Below are positions 42,413-57,194 of a stretch of 64,000 nt of DNA, piece after piece. Below the pieces are notes generated by a model that was not told where the DNA came from, did not search any database, and saw only the letters and a list, made by a program, of their open reading frames with translations. The DNA lies in NCBI RefSeq assembly GCF_002116905.1, contig NZ_CP015118.1, positions 1,240,001 through 1,304,000 on the forward strand. The letters run 5' to 3'. Source of the stretch: Piscinibacter gummiphilus (GTDB lineage Bacteria; Pseudomonadota; Gammaproteobacteria; Burkholderiales; Burkholderiaceae_C). The number at the start of each line of letters is the position of its first letter. Position 1 is the first letter of the stretch. A program made the position numbers and the translations under genes.

Positions 42413-43102
42413 ATGGCCCGCCTGCCTCGCCTGAGCGTCGGGGGGCTGCCGCACCTCCTCGTGCAGCGCAGCCACCACGGGCAGCCCGTGTTCATCGACG
42501 ACTCCGACCGCACCCTGTTCCGCAACCTGCTCGGCGACGCGGCCAAGTCGGAAGGGGTCGCCCTGCATGCCTACGCGTTGATGGACGACCAGGTTCGGCT
42601 GCTCGCCACCCCCGGCACGGCCGAAGCCCTCGGCCGGATGATGCAGACGCTCGGCCGCCGCTACGGCGGTGCCTTCAACCGGCGCCATGCGCGCTCGGGC
42701 GGGCTCTGGGAAGGACGCTTCCGGGCGACCATCATCGAGCCGGAACGCCACTTGCTAGAAGCGATGCGGTACCTCGAGGACGAACACAACTGGGACGGGG
42801 GTGTGGCCCAGGCCGAGGGCGGTCCGGTGTCCAGCCGCGGGCACCATGTCGGGCGCCGCCAGGACTCGCTCGTCACCGACCACGCACTGTTCTGGGCCCT
42901 GGGCAACACGCCGTTCGACCGTGAGGTGAATTATCGGCGGTTGCTGGAGGAGGGTCTCGCACAGGCGCCGCGTGAAAGGTTGGAGTCCGCCGTCCGCACG
43001 GGTTGGCCACTGGGTTCCGAGGCGTTCGTGGCCGACCTCTCGGGCAAGACCGAACGGCGACTCGTGCCGCTGAAACGAGGGCGGCCACCGAAGGCGAAGT
43101 AA
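42413..43102 (+). CDS. REP-associated tyrosine transposase (RAYT) relative without HUH motif
   Basis: A 229-residue member of the IS200-like TnpA_REP (Y1 transposase) family, recognised by PRLSVGGLPHLLVQR, RMMQTLGRRYGGAFNRRH, GLWEGRFRATII and the C-terminal ALGNTPFDREVNYRRLL...KRGRPPK. The metal-binding His-hydrophobic-His pair, normally HVH in a YxLMxNHVHLL context, reads Q60-V61-R62 (YALMDDQVRLL). The candidate catalytic Tyr (Y120, MRYLEDEHNW) remains. DNA cleavage is therefore unlikely. The frame is intact and follows dgt by 10 bp, so it seems kept as a domesticated DNA-binding protein. An inverted repeat follows at once downstream, before gltB. Confidence 0.85.
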   Translation: MARLPRLSVGGLPHLLVQRSHHGQPVFIDDSDRTLFRNLLGDAAKSEGVALHAYALMDDQVRLLATPGTAEALGRMMQTLGRRYGGAFNRRHARSGGLWEGRFRATIIEPERHLLEAMRYLEDEHNWDGGVAQAEGGPVSSRGHHVGRRQDSLVTDHALFWALGNTPFDREVNYRRLLEEGLAQAPRERLESAVRTGWPLGSEAFVADLSGKTERRLVPLKRGRPPKAK

Positions 43103-43104
43103 TC

Positions 43105-43158
43105 TGTCCCCATTTAATTGGCGATCAAAACGTTCAACAATTAAATGGTGCCTGACCC
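43105..43158. repeat. Inverted repeat next to the RAYT gene
   Basis: CATTTAATT (43111-43119) and its exact complement AATTAAATG (43139-43147) flank a 19-bp spacer. The flanks GTCCC (43106-43110) and GGTGCCTGACCC (43146-43157) resemble the conserved heads of elements often found beside RAYT genes. The element is AT-rich in an otherwise GC-rich region. It lies between the RAYT stop and gltB and is a likely target or remnant of RAYT activity. Confidence 0.6.
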
Positions 43159-43233
43159 TATTTGTTTGCATTGAACGGTGAGGGTGCCTGCGGTATCCTC
43201 GGCAATCCCCTTCTTTACGACATGGAGTGCGCC

Positions 43234-47991
<4,758 letters not shown>

Positions 47992-48021
47992 ACCCGAATA
48001 CGCCAGGAGTCATCGAGCATC

Positions 48022-49500
<1,479 letters not shown>

Positions 49501-49511
49501 GGTCGTCGCAC

Positions 49512-49544
49512 GAGGGAGGGCGGGGCGCACGCCCCGTTTCCCTC
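49512..49544 (+). terminator. Terminator-like hairpin after gltD
   Basis: GAGGGA (49512-49517) and CGGGGC (49521-49526) pair with GCCCCG (49531-49536) and TCCCTC (49539-49544) around a GCAC loop. Only three T residues follow the inner stem. It is a stable hairpin 11 bp after the gltD stop, probably terminating gltBD, possibly in both directions. Confidence 0.6.
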
Positions 49545-49639
49545 ACCGTGGCCTTCCGGTGAGTGCCGGGATCCACGGCAGGCCCGGCGCGGAGGCGCCG
49601 GGGTTCGCCGCCACCGTCGGCGGAGCGAGGTGTCGCCGC

Positions 49640-50389
49640 TCAGGGAGTGGGCGACGAACCCGCGCCCGGGACGGGCGCCGCCGAGGGTTCGAAGCGGATC
49701 TCGAACTGCATCACCGCGGGGACCGGGAACCCGCCCACCAGCGGTTGCGTGAACTTCGCGCCCATGAAGGCCTCGCGGGCCGCCTGCAGGAAAACATCCG
49801 CCAGGGTGTCGGTGCGCGACTGCACGTCCACCACGGTGCCCATCGGATCCAGGAACACGGCGATCACGCCGCTCTGCGCCTCAAGCCCTGTGGCGACCGG
49901 GGGCATGACGATGCGGACGTCCGTGATCAGGCGCGGCTTGGTCGTGAGCTCCGCGTAAGGCACGGGCCGTTGCCCGTCGCCATCTCCGTCGCCGGTGGGC
50001 AGCGCGGGGTCGACCGAGGGCAGGGCGGGTGTCGTGGGGTCGGGCACGGGGTCCGCAGCCGAAGCCGCCGGTTCCGCGGGAGGCGGTTCCGGTTCCGGCG
50101 CGGGTTCAGTCTCGGCGGGGGGCGGGGTTTCGTCGAGGGGGGTGACGTCGAGTTCGGCCTGTGCCGCCTCGGCAGCCGGTGCCGGTGATGGCGCTGGCAA
50201 CGGAGCCGGCACGGTGCGCGTGATCACGGTGGGGGGCACCGGGATCGTCCGGGGTCCGGGGAGCGTGGCCATGCCGGACGCTGGCGCGTGCGGCCACAAC
50301 ACGGCAGCATGAAGACCGAAGGCCGTGGCAGAAGCCACGGCCCACCGTGCGGCCCGAGCCGGCCGGATGGAGGATCCTCCGCCGGACAT
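49640..50389 (-). CDS. TonB-domain (energy transducer-like) protein at the end of the minor pilin operon
   Basis: A 249-residue protein with TonB architecture. It has an N-terminal membrane anchor (about residues 15-35, WAVASATAFGLHAAVLWP), a long Pro/Glu/Ala-rich spacer (about 45-140) and a C-terminal TonB-like domain (about 150-240) with a LDPMGTVVDVQSRTDT strand and a final MQFEIRFEP strand. No exbB or exbD is nearby. ATG at 50389 lies 8 bp after the pilE stop with GAGCGGGG as ribosome binding site, so it is the last gene of the fimT-pilE operon. It may transduce force or energy to an outer-membrane partner, or be a periplasm-spanning structural protein. Confidence 0.75.
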   Translation of the reverse strand: MSGGGSSIRPARAARWAVASATAFGLHAAVLWPHAPASGMATLPGPRTIPVPPTVITRTVPAPLPAPSPAPAAEAAQAELDVTPLDETPPPAETEPAPEPEPPPAEPAASAADPVPDPTTPALPSVDPALPTGDGDGDGQRPVPYAELTTKPRLITDVRIVMPPVATGLEAQSGVIAVFLDPMGTVVDVQSRTDTLADVFLQAAREAFMGAKFTQPLVGGFPVPAVMQFEIRFEPSAAPVPGAGSSPTP

Positions 50390-50397
50390 CGCCCCGC

Positions 50398-50904
50398 TCA
50401 GCGCTCCCAACAGCCGGTCTTGCTCCCGGTGACCGTGCGTTTGCTGGTCTGGTCCACCAGGAAGGTGCCGCAGCCGTCGTGGGCCATCGGCCCCGGATCC
50501 GCCGGCTTCATCGCGAGCGAGAACTTCGTGTCGGAGAAGGTCAGCGGACCGTCGGCATTCTCGAACTCCAGCGTGTAGAACCGCGAAAGCCGGTCCGAGT
50601 TCACGGCGGCCCGCACGGCAGCGACCGTGAGGGTCAGGCCGTTCCCGTCGGTGGCGTAGCTGCGGCTGATGGTGTACTGCCGCTCCATGAACTGGTGGGC
50701 CTCCACGAGGATTGCCTTGGCGTCGGCCCGGCGCCCCCGCGCCACGTACTCGTTGTACGCGGGCAGGGCGATGGCCGCCAGGATGCCGATGATCGCGACG
50801 ACGATCATCACCTCGATCAGGGTGAAGCCCGAGGCCTTGCCCGAAGGCGTCGGCCGGCTGCGAAGGGGGGGGTGATGCGGCTTGTTCACGGGAGCCTCAT
50901 TCAT
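50398..50904 (-). CDS. pilE: Type IV pilin (PilE-like)
   Basis: A 168-residue pilin. After a leader of about 27 residues, the prepilin peptidase site is SG|FTLIEVMIVVAIIGILAAIALPAYNEYVARG with Glu at +5. Two cysteines near the C-terminus (DGCGTF and TGCWER) can form the D-region disulfide. In Pseudomonas, PilE is the minor pilin encoded after pilY1, and the position here agrees. ATG at 50904 overlaps the pilY1 stop (ATGA); a shorter leader from GTG at 50889 is possible. Whether it is a minor or major subunit cannot be decided by sequence alone. Confidence 0.9.
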   Translation of the reverse strand: MNEAPVNKPHHPPLRSRPTPSGKASGFTLIEVMIVVAIIGILAAIALPAYNEYVARGRRADAKAILVEAHQFMERQYTISRSYATDGNGLTLTVAAVRAAVNSDRLSRFYTLEFENADGPLTFSDTKFSLAMKPADPGPMAHDGCGTFLVDQTSKRTVTGSKTGCWER

Positions 50905-53900
50905 TGGAGCTGACGCCACGAGATGCGGCCCGGGCTGGAGGTCGGCGGCGGTTCTTCAGGCTCCTCGGGGGTCTCCGGCGGGCAGGTCTTGCCGGTGGAG
51001 CCCAGGCCCAGGTTGATCAGCGAGGTGTCGGACTGTGCCGCGGTGATGATCAGCTTGTTGGAGATCACCGGTTGGCCGTTCACGCACTCCCACGTGATGG
51101 TCTCCGAGAGCGACTTGTCCATCTGCACACCACCCGACAGGCGGGACACCTGGCCACGGTCGAAGTCCGTGGGGGCCGACGTGACCTCGTTGTTGACCGG
51201 CGTGTTCGCCGTGGTGGACACCAGCTGCGCCACGGGCTGGCTCAGGATGCCGCCGCCGTTGAGGAGCACGTTGGCCGTGTCGTTCGTGTTGATCTGGCCG
51301 TCCCCGTTCGAGTCGAAGGGGGCGTACGGGGCCGGACCGCCGGTCACGGGGTCCAGGAAGTAGATCGCCGACTGGCCGCCGTTCTCGCACGGGTCCGACG
51401 TCTTCGGGAGGTTGGCCACCATGATCACCATCTTCTCGATGACCTGCGGCGTGAGGTTGGCGCGCTCGCCCTTCGTGCGGAGGTCGAGGTACCAGCCGCG
51501 CTTGTTCTGGGCCCAGTCGGGTGAGTTGGGCGAGGTTTCGTAGAGGCGTTGCGAGCCCGTGTACAGGGGCGACTGGGTGCCGGTCAGCAGGGTGTTGCGG
51601 TTGGTGGCGGTCAGCTGGACGCGCGTGCCCTCGGTGCCACCGATGTTGCTGTTGTCCCAGATGCCGTAGAAGGACTGGGTCTTCGAGTTGACGTTGTTGG
51701 CGTCCACATCCGTGGTGTCGTTGGGCTCGAAGAGCTTGCCGGTGCCGAACAGGATCATGGCCCCCACCTTGCTCGGGTGTTCGACGATCTCGGGCATCAC
51801 GGCGATGGGCTGCACGTTGCCGGCAGCGTTGGTCACCGTGATCAGCGGGTTGTTGTTGAATGCCACACCCCAACGGGTTTCGTCGGTGGAGCTGACGTCG
51901 AACTTCCAGAGGTTGCCCTTCAGGTCGCCGGCGTAGATGGCCATCACCTCGCGCTGCGCGTTCACGATGAAGTTCGGCTGGCTCAGGCCGTTGCTGCTGT
52001 CTTTGGCGCCCACGGCGAACGAGTGCACCTTGCGCGTGCCGATCTCGATCATGTAGAGCTTGGCCTGTCCGTTCTCGCTGTCGTAGCCATTGCCGAAGAT
52101 GGCGGCCCACTGACCATTGCGCAGGCGGACGACGTGAGGGTACGACAGCACGAAGCCCATGTCCTTGTCGTCGGCCTCGCTGTATTCCCAGAGGAAGTTG
52201 CTCACGCCCATGCGGCCGATGGTGGAATCGGGCGTGCTCAGCGGGTCGGGGTTGGTCACGTCGATGGCGAAGATGCCGCGTGCGCCGGCGCCGTTCGAAC
52301 CCACCAGCACGGTGTGCCAGTCGTTGTTGTAGTAGGCATCGGCCACGTTCGGCGGTCCGTCGACGGTGAAGCGGTGTTCGTAGTTCTTGTCGGACAGCAG
52401 GTTGAGCTTGTTCTCGGACAGGCCCCCGACCGTGGAGCGGGGCACGGTGTAGACGGCCGCCGGCACGTACGCGAAACGTTCGATGCCGGTGTCCGTGTTG
52501 AAGCCGTGCAGCATGCCGTCGTTCGCCGCGACGAAGATGGTCTTGCGCATGGTGTCGAGCTTGGTGCCCGAGCGGAATGCCTTGTAGCTGGCCTGGGCCG
52601 GGCTGGTGGGCAGGAACTCGTAGCCACCGCCGGCGTCCGGGCCCTTGATGGGCGAGCCGTTGACGATGTCCCCCAGCACGCCGCCAGTCACCGAGCCCAC
52701 CTGGTACCGCACGCGGTTGCGCATCCCGCCGCCGTTCTGGACCTCCTTCGACGCGTCGCCGCGCAGGTAGTTCAGCACGTCGGCGCTGCCGAGGGCCGTC
52801 TTCTGCGCGGCCGTGAGCTGGGTGACGTCGGTCTTGGCATCCCACTTGAACTCGACGACGGGGTTCGTGGTCTGGCGGGTGGCCGTGTAGATCTTGCGAT
52901 CCGCGTGAGCCGGCATCTTGTTCGACGCTTCCCACACCTGGCTGGTGTTGACCGCGCTGCCGGACGTGGGCTTGTTGTTGACCGTGCCGTCGGCGGCCTG
53001 CTGGAAGGAGTACAGGCGGCCGTACCAGCCGGCCGGACTGAACGTGCTCTGGTAGACACGGCCGTTCGCCGTGACCCGTGGCGAGTCGGTGGCCACCGCG
53101 GCGAGGTCGAGCGGCTGGTCGGCCACTTCCGCGAGGGCCGCGGCCAGGCCGTTGGCGAGGTCGGTCGGGTTGCTGGCGGAGAAGTAGCGGCCGCGTCCCA
53201 CCATCGAGGCGTGGATCAGGTCGTCGCCCGTGGCGGCGTTGTCGTCGCTCGGGGCCGTCCAGGTCACGTTGACCTTCTGGGCGATGAGCTGGTCACGGAG
53301 CTCCTGGCTCGAGAGCCACGGCTGACCCAGGAACGGTTGGGCCCAGGTGGCGGTGCTGTTCGACGGCACGACCTTCGATCCGCTGACCGTGACGTCGCCA
53401 CTGCCGCTGATGCCCAGGCCCACCGTGAAGGTGGAGACGTGCTGCCAGAAGGCCGGGTCGCGCTGCGACGGCACGACACGGTTCGGCGAGGTGTCGCGCA
53501 GGTCGGTGCGCCAGTAGTAGGCCGCGACGTCGGACAGGGTGTTGGCGCGCCCGTCCGTGAACGGCTTCACCGTGAACCGGCCCGCCAGCGCGTCGTTGGG
53601 ATCCGTCGGCTCGGCGTCGCCGAACTTGTACCGGATGTTCTCCTTGCGGGGGTTCGGCGGCGTTTCCATCAGGCTGTTGCCGGCCATGAAGGAGTCGTTG
53701 TTGTTCGCCGCGTCACCGCTGGCTGCGCCCGAGTTCCAGAAGCCGTCGGTGCTCAGGATGTGGAAGCTGCGGCGGCAGCTGTACTCGTTCGTGCTGACGG
53801 TGGGGGGGTTGTCGTACCAGGGCTCCGGCTGGCGGAAGTACTCGCCCACGTCGTACAGCGCCTCGCGCAGCGGCGTGCCGCCGTTGCCGCTGGCGTTGGT

Positions 53901-54908
53901 GTAGAGCAGTTCGAAGAACCTTTGCCGCGAGGTGCCGGTGAACTTCTCGACGCCGCGGACCTTCGTGCCGTCGGTGTTGATCTGGCCGTAGCCCACCCGC
54001 AGGGCCTCACCCTGCAGCGCGAAGGCCGCCGACACCCCGCCCTTGGCCATCAGCCGGCGGTTGCGGTAGTACTGGAGCCAGTTGGCGAAGTTCTGGAGTT
54101 CCTGGTCCCGCGTGCACCCGGTCTGGACCGGAGATGTGGCCGTGGGAACATAGATCGCACCGGTGCAGTCGGTGCGGCTGGCGTAGCGCCTGAAGCCGGC
54201 CGACGTGGTGGTGATCTCGAACCGGTCGAAGTTCGAGGCGATGTTGTTCGTCTGCGCGGCGGGTGAACCGAAGGCCAGCGGGGTGCTCCCCTTGTACACG
54301 TACCAGGTGGCCGGCCAGTACTTGTTGTTGCCCGAACCGCGCTGCGCGGTGATGTCCAGCGTGTTGTTGCCGCCGTCGGGGCGGTCGACGTTGATCCTCA
54401 CGGCCGTGGTCGTGGCGTTGCCCATCCGCACCTTGTCGTTGGCGTACGTGGGCCAGGCGAGGTACGTCACCCGGGGGTTGTAGTACAGCGGGTTGCCCTC
54501 GGCCGACCGCATGTAGCGGCCCACCTTGCCTTCGTTGGTCTCGTCGTTCTTGTAGTAGGTGTACGACAGGTAGTCGGACGCGTTGCCCGAGATGTTGGTG
54601 CCCCACATGTTCGGCCAGTAGTGCCGAATGGTGTTGGTGTTCTCCTGGCCGTAGGTGCTGCGGACCGTGCGCGGCACGCCATCCCAGAACGTGTTGGTGG
54701 GGTAGGGGCGATAGTCCGGAATGGCGTCCGACCGCATCGAGCCCGAGTCGTCCAGCGTGAACATCACGTTCACTTCGGGCGGCGTGGTGTAGATGCCCGG
54801 CAGCTGGTTGACGAAGGCGTAGGCGGGCGTGACGGCCTCGGTCAGCATCGCGACGGCCAGGACCGATGACAAGGTCCTTCGGGCGGTGAATCGGTAGGAG
54901 GTGGTCAT
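50901..54908 (-). CDS. pilY1: Type IV pilus tip adhesin/assembly protein PilY1
   Basis: A 1335-residue secreted protein. A signal peptide ends near AYA|FVNQ. The N-terminal part (about residues 35-600) has a von Willebrand A-like feature with a metal-site motif DDSGSM at about residues 52-57. The C-terminal part (about 740-1270) is the PilC/PilY1 beta-propeller with segments such as FVAANDGMLHGFNTDTG, FAYVPAAVY and AIFGNGYDSENG. The chain ends in a Pro/Glu-rich tail. PilY1 sits at the pilus tip with the minor pilins, controls extension and retraction, and acts in adhesion and surface sensing. It overlaps pilE by 4 bp. Confidence 0.95.
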   Translation of the reverse strand: MTTSYRFTARRTLSSVLAVAMLTEAVTPAYAFVNQLPGIYTTPPEVNVMFTLDDSGSMRSDAIPDYRPYPTNTFWDGVPRTVRSTYGQENTNTIRHYWPNMWGTNISGNASDYLSYTYYKNDETNEGKVGRYMRSAEGNPLYYNPRVTYLAWPTYANDKVRMGNATTTAVRINVDRPDGGNNTLDITAQRGSGNNKYWPATWYVYKGSTPLAFGSPAAQTNNIASNFDRFEITTTSAGFRRYASRTDCTGAIYVPTATSPVQTGCTRDQELQNFANWLQYYRNRRLMAKGGVSAAFALQGEALRVGYGQINTDGTKVRGVEKFTGTSRQRFFELLYTNASGNGGTPLREALYDVGEYFRQPEPWYDNPPTVSTNEYSCRRSFHILSTDGFWNSGAASGDAANNNDSFMAGNSLMETPPNPRKENIRYKFGDAEPTDPNDALAGRFTVKPFTDGRANTLSDVAAYYWRTDLRDTSPNRVVPSQRDPAFWQHVSTFTVGLGISGSGDVTVSGSKVVPSNSTATWAQPFLGQPWLSSQELRDQLIAQKVNVTWTAPSDDNAATGDDLIHASMVGRGRYFSASNPTDLANGLAAALAEVADQPLDLAAVATDSPRVTANGRVYQSTFSPAGWYGRLYSFQQAADGTVNNKPTSGSAVNTSQVWEASNKMPAHADRKIYTATRQTTNPVVEFKWDAKTDVTQLTAAQKTALGSADVLNYLRGDASKEVQNGGGMRNRVRYQVGSVTGGVLGDIVNGSPIKGPDAGGGYEFLPTSPAQASYKAFRSGTKLDTMRKTIFVAANDGMLHGFNTDTGIERFAYVPAAVYTVPRSTVGGLSENKLNLLSDKNYEHRFTVDGPPNVADAYYNNDWHTVLVGSNGAGARGIFAIDVTNPDPLSTPDSTIGRMGVSNFLWEYSEADDKDMGFVLSYPHVVRLRNGQWAAIFGNGYDSENGQAKLYMIEIGTRKVHSFAVGAKDSSNGLSQPNFIVNAQREVMAIYAGDLKGNLWKFDVSSTDETRWGVAFNNNPLITVTNAAGNVQPIAVMPEIVEHPSKVGAMILFGTGKLFEPNDTTDVDANNVNSKTQSFYGIWDNSNIGGTEGTRVQLTATNRNTLLTGTQSPLYTGSQRLYETSPNSPDWAQNKRGWYLDLRTKGERANLTPQVIEKMVIMVANLPKTSDPCENGGQSAIYFLDPVTGGPAPYAPFDSNGDGQINTNDTANVLLNGGGILSQPVAQLVSTTANTPVNNEVTSAPTDFDRGQVSRLSGGVQMDKSLSETITWECVNGQPVISNKLIITAAQSDTSLINLGLGSTGKTCPPETPEEPEEPPPTSSPGRISWRQLQ

Positions 54909-54972
54909 GGGAAGTTGCTCCACGTGCGGATACGTTTTCGGAGGGAGTTGCGGGCGCGGCGGGGGAGGGCCG

Positions 54973-55464
54973 TCACTCCGAGGAGAAGGTGGCTTGCAGG
55001 ACCACGCGGCTGTCGGCCGACAGGCCGGAGGCGCGGCCGGTCACCCGCACGCTCGTTCCGGTGGCATTGAGTTTCTCGACCATGCAGCGGGGCTGTTCCT
55101 TCAGGCCCGCGTCGGTCAGTTCGTCGTCGGTGAATGCCCCGGCGACCGAGTTGGTGCTGTCGGGGGCCCAGTTCGCTTCCACCTTCCAGTTCTCGTCGCC
55201 GCTCGTGACCGGATCGAGCTTGACGCCGGCATAGGTGTTGTTGCGCACGGCGGCCAGGCATCGGAGCACCACTGCTTCGGCGGACTGGAAGGCCTTGTTG
55301 CGGTCGCGGGCGTTGCCGGCGATGCGCTCGTCGGTGGTGGTGGCGCGGATCGACGCCAGGCTGAGCACCGTCACCAGGATCAGGACGATCAGCGTGATGA
55401 TCAGGACGACACCCTGTTGCGCCTTGGGGCGGGGGGCACGTCGAGGGGCGGGGATGCGTGGCAT
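54973..55464 (-). CDS. pilX: Minor pilin PilX
   Basis: A 163-residue protein. The prepilin region reads QQG|VVLIITLIVLILVTVLSLASI, followed by ERIAGNARDRNKAFQSAEAVV, the PilX_N motif. Like other PilX proteins it lacks the +5 Glu. It joins PilV, PilW, FimT and PilY1 in priming the pilus. ATG at 55464 is the first codon upstream of the basic leader (MPRIPAPRRAPRPKA). It lies 16 bp after pilW and 64 bp before pilY1. Confidence 0.9.
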   Translation of the reverse strand: MPRIPAPRRAPRPKAQQGVVLIITLIVLILVTVLSLASIRATTTDERIAGNARDRNKAFQSAEAVVLRCLAAVRNNTYAGVKLDPVTSGDENWKVEANWAPDSTNSVAGAFTDDELTDAGLKEQPRCMVEKLNATGTSVRVTGRASGLSADSRVVLQATFSSE

Positions 55465-55480
55465 TCGGAGGCCTCTTGCG

Positions 55481-56677
55481 TCAGAAGTACGCGATGCGGT
55501 TGCGCAGCGCGATGGTCGTCGTGAAGACCTGGCGGTCGAAACGGTCGGTGCGCTTGTCGTCCGCATCGACGGGATAGGTGACGGCCACGCCGCCCACCGT
55601 CGCGCTGTTGGCGAGCGCGTTGCCACCTTCCAGCTGGTCGGTGGTGCGCATCAGCAGCGACACGCGCACGGTCATCACGGTGTCCCAGTTGGTCACGGCG
55701 CTGGCGGTCACGTAGTTGCCGTCACGGATGTTGTCGGCGTTGCTGTCGATGCCGTACTGGACCTGCATCGTTTCCACCCCGTCGATGAGCTCCTCTTCGA
55801 GCCCCCCCGCGGTGGTGCCGTCGAACACACGGCGGTACAGCGAGGGGCCCGTGCCCGAGGTGCCCCGCTTGACGTAGTAGGCGACGGTGTGCACCGGGAA
55901 CACCTCGGCTGCGGTGGTGTAGGTGGCGACGAGGGCGTTGCCGGTGACCATCGTGTTGCCGGCCGGGGCCGCGGGGACCGTGAAGAACTGGGCGGCGGTG
56001 CAGTTGGCGATCAGGCCGTGGCTGCCGGCGCAGAAGCCCGAGAGACCATCGACGCCGTTGCTGCAGCGGGCCCCCGTGTTCTGAAGGGTGAGGGTGGTGC
56101 TGCTGCCGGAGGTGGCGGGGTCGAGCGTGAGCCGCACCGGCTGGCCCACCACGGAACGGATCACCAGCACGTCGGATCCGGGGGTGAGGCCCAGCCCGGA
56201 CCCGGAGACGGTGTCCAGCGGAAGGTTGGCGATGGCGGGTGCCGCGGCGCCGTTGGCGGTCCAGTTGCTGGCGTCGGTGTCGTCCGTGGGATTGGCGGAG
56301 GTCATGGGCAACGCATTGCCCGTCAGGGCGAAGTCGAAGCCCTCGACCCCCAGCTGGTAGTTGGTGTCGAGGGTGCCGGCCGTCAGGCCGGGGAAGCTGA
56401 GTCCGGAGGCGCGGCGGGTGAAACAACCCCGGTGGCCGATCATGCGGGCATCGGTGGCCAGGTATTCGAAGGCGGTGCGCACGCCCTGCTGGAGCTCCGA
56501 GAGCTGCTCCTGGCGCTTCGCGGCGGCGCGGGTGCTCTGGTAGACCGTCAGCATCACGGCGATCAGGCCCAGGCTGAGCGCGATGGAGATCATCAGCTCG
56601 ACCAGCGTGAAGCCCCGCGCGGTGCGGCGGGACGGGTGCGGGTGGAACGGACGAAGGGGAAGGGAGGAGAAAGACAT
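55481..56677 (-). CDS. pilW: Minor pilin PilW
   Basis: A 398-residue minor pilin. It has the prepilin motif ARG|FTLVELMISIALSLGLIAVML near residue 21, then the PilW signature region ELQQGVRTAFEYLATDARMIGHRGC. The large globular domain, about 350 residues, contains GEVF-like beta segments and ends with FTTTIALRNRIAYF. Length is typical of PilW. The start ATG at 56677 follows a GGAA-type ribosome binding site. It is located between pilV and pilX. Confidence 0.92.
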   Translation of the reverse strand: MSFSSLPLRPFHPHPSRRTARGFTLVELMISIALSLGLIAVMLTVYQSTRAAAKRQEQLSELQQGVRTAFEYLATDARMIGHRGCFTRRASGLSFPGLTAGTLDTNYQLGVEGFDFALTGNALPMTSANPTDDTDASNWTANGAAAPAIANLPLDTVSGSGLGLTPGSDVLVIRSVVGQPVRLTLDPATSGSSTTLTLQNTGARCSNGVDGLSGFCAGSHGLIANCTAAQFFTVPAAPAGNTMVTGNALVATYTTAAEVFPVHTVAYYVKRGTSGTGPSLYRRVFDGTTAGGLEEELIDGVETMQVQYGIDSNADNIRDGNYVTASAVTNWDTVMTVRVSLLMRTTDQLEGGNALANSATVGGVAVTYPVDADDKRTDRFDRQVFTTTIALRNRIAYF

Positions 56678-56693
56678 GTCGGGAGTTCCGTTC

Positions 56694-57194
56694 CTAGAGG
56701 CGCGACACCGTGACGAAGCTCTGGAGCGGGTCCGGCGTGTCGCCACCCGTGTCCTTCGTGTCGCGCCAGGCGATGGTGACCGTCACGAGTCCGTCGCCGG
56801 CCACCGCGATCGAGGCCTTGCCGCCGGGCAGGAGGGCGCCGACCGATTGCTTCCAGTCGGCGAGGTCGGTGTTGTTCGATCCGATGTCCTCGAAACCCTG
56901 GTCGATGTCCGTGACCCAGGTGCCCGGTCCTGTCAGGACGTCGCGGGCGTTGGTGCGGTCGGCGCGCATGCGGTCCAGCACGTCGTCGGCCAGCGCGGTG
57001 GCCTGGGAGCGGAACAGCGAGCTCTGGGAATAGGCCAGCGTGCGGATGTGCAGGCCGGCGAGGCCCAGCATGCCGAACGAGAAGATGAGCAGGGAGACGA
57101 GCAGTTCGATCAGCGTGATGCCGGCCTGGCGGCGCCGGCCTGCGGCGCGGGGCCGCGGCACTCGGGAACGGACGGGGGAAACACGGGAACTCAT
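56694..57194 (-). CDS. pilV: Minor pilin PilV
   Basis: A 166-residue minor pilin. A basic leader of about 24 residues precedes QAG|ITLIELLVSLLIFSFGMLGLAGL, with Glu at +5 and the GMLGLAGL segment typical of PilV. The C-terminal domain includes VTVTIAWRDTKD, the conserved strand of the family. The start overlaps the fimT stop (ATGA). It is part of the tip-priming complex. Confidence 0.93.
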   Translation of the reverse strand: MSSRVSPVRSRVPRPRAAGRRRQAGITLIELLVSLLIFSFGMLGLAGLHIRTLAYSQSSLFRSQATALADDVLDRMRADRTNARDVLTGPGTWVTDIDQGFEDIGSNNTDLADWKQSVGALLPGGKASIAVAGDGLVTVTIAWRDTKDTGGDTPDPLQSFVTVSRL

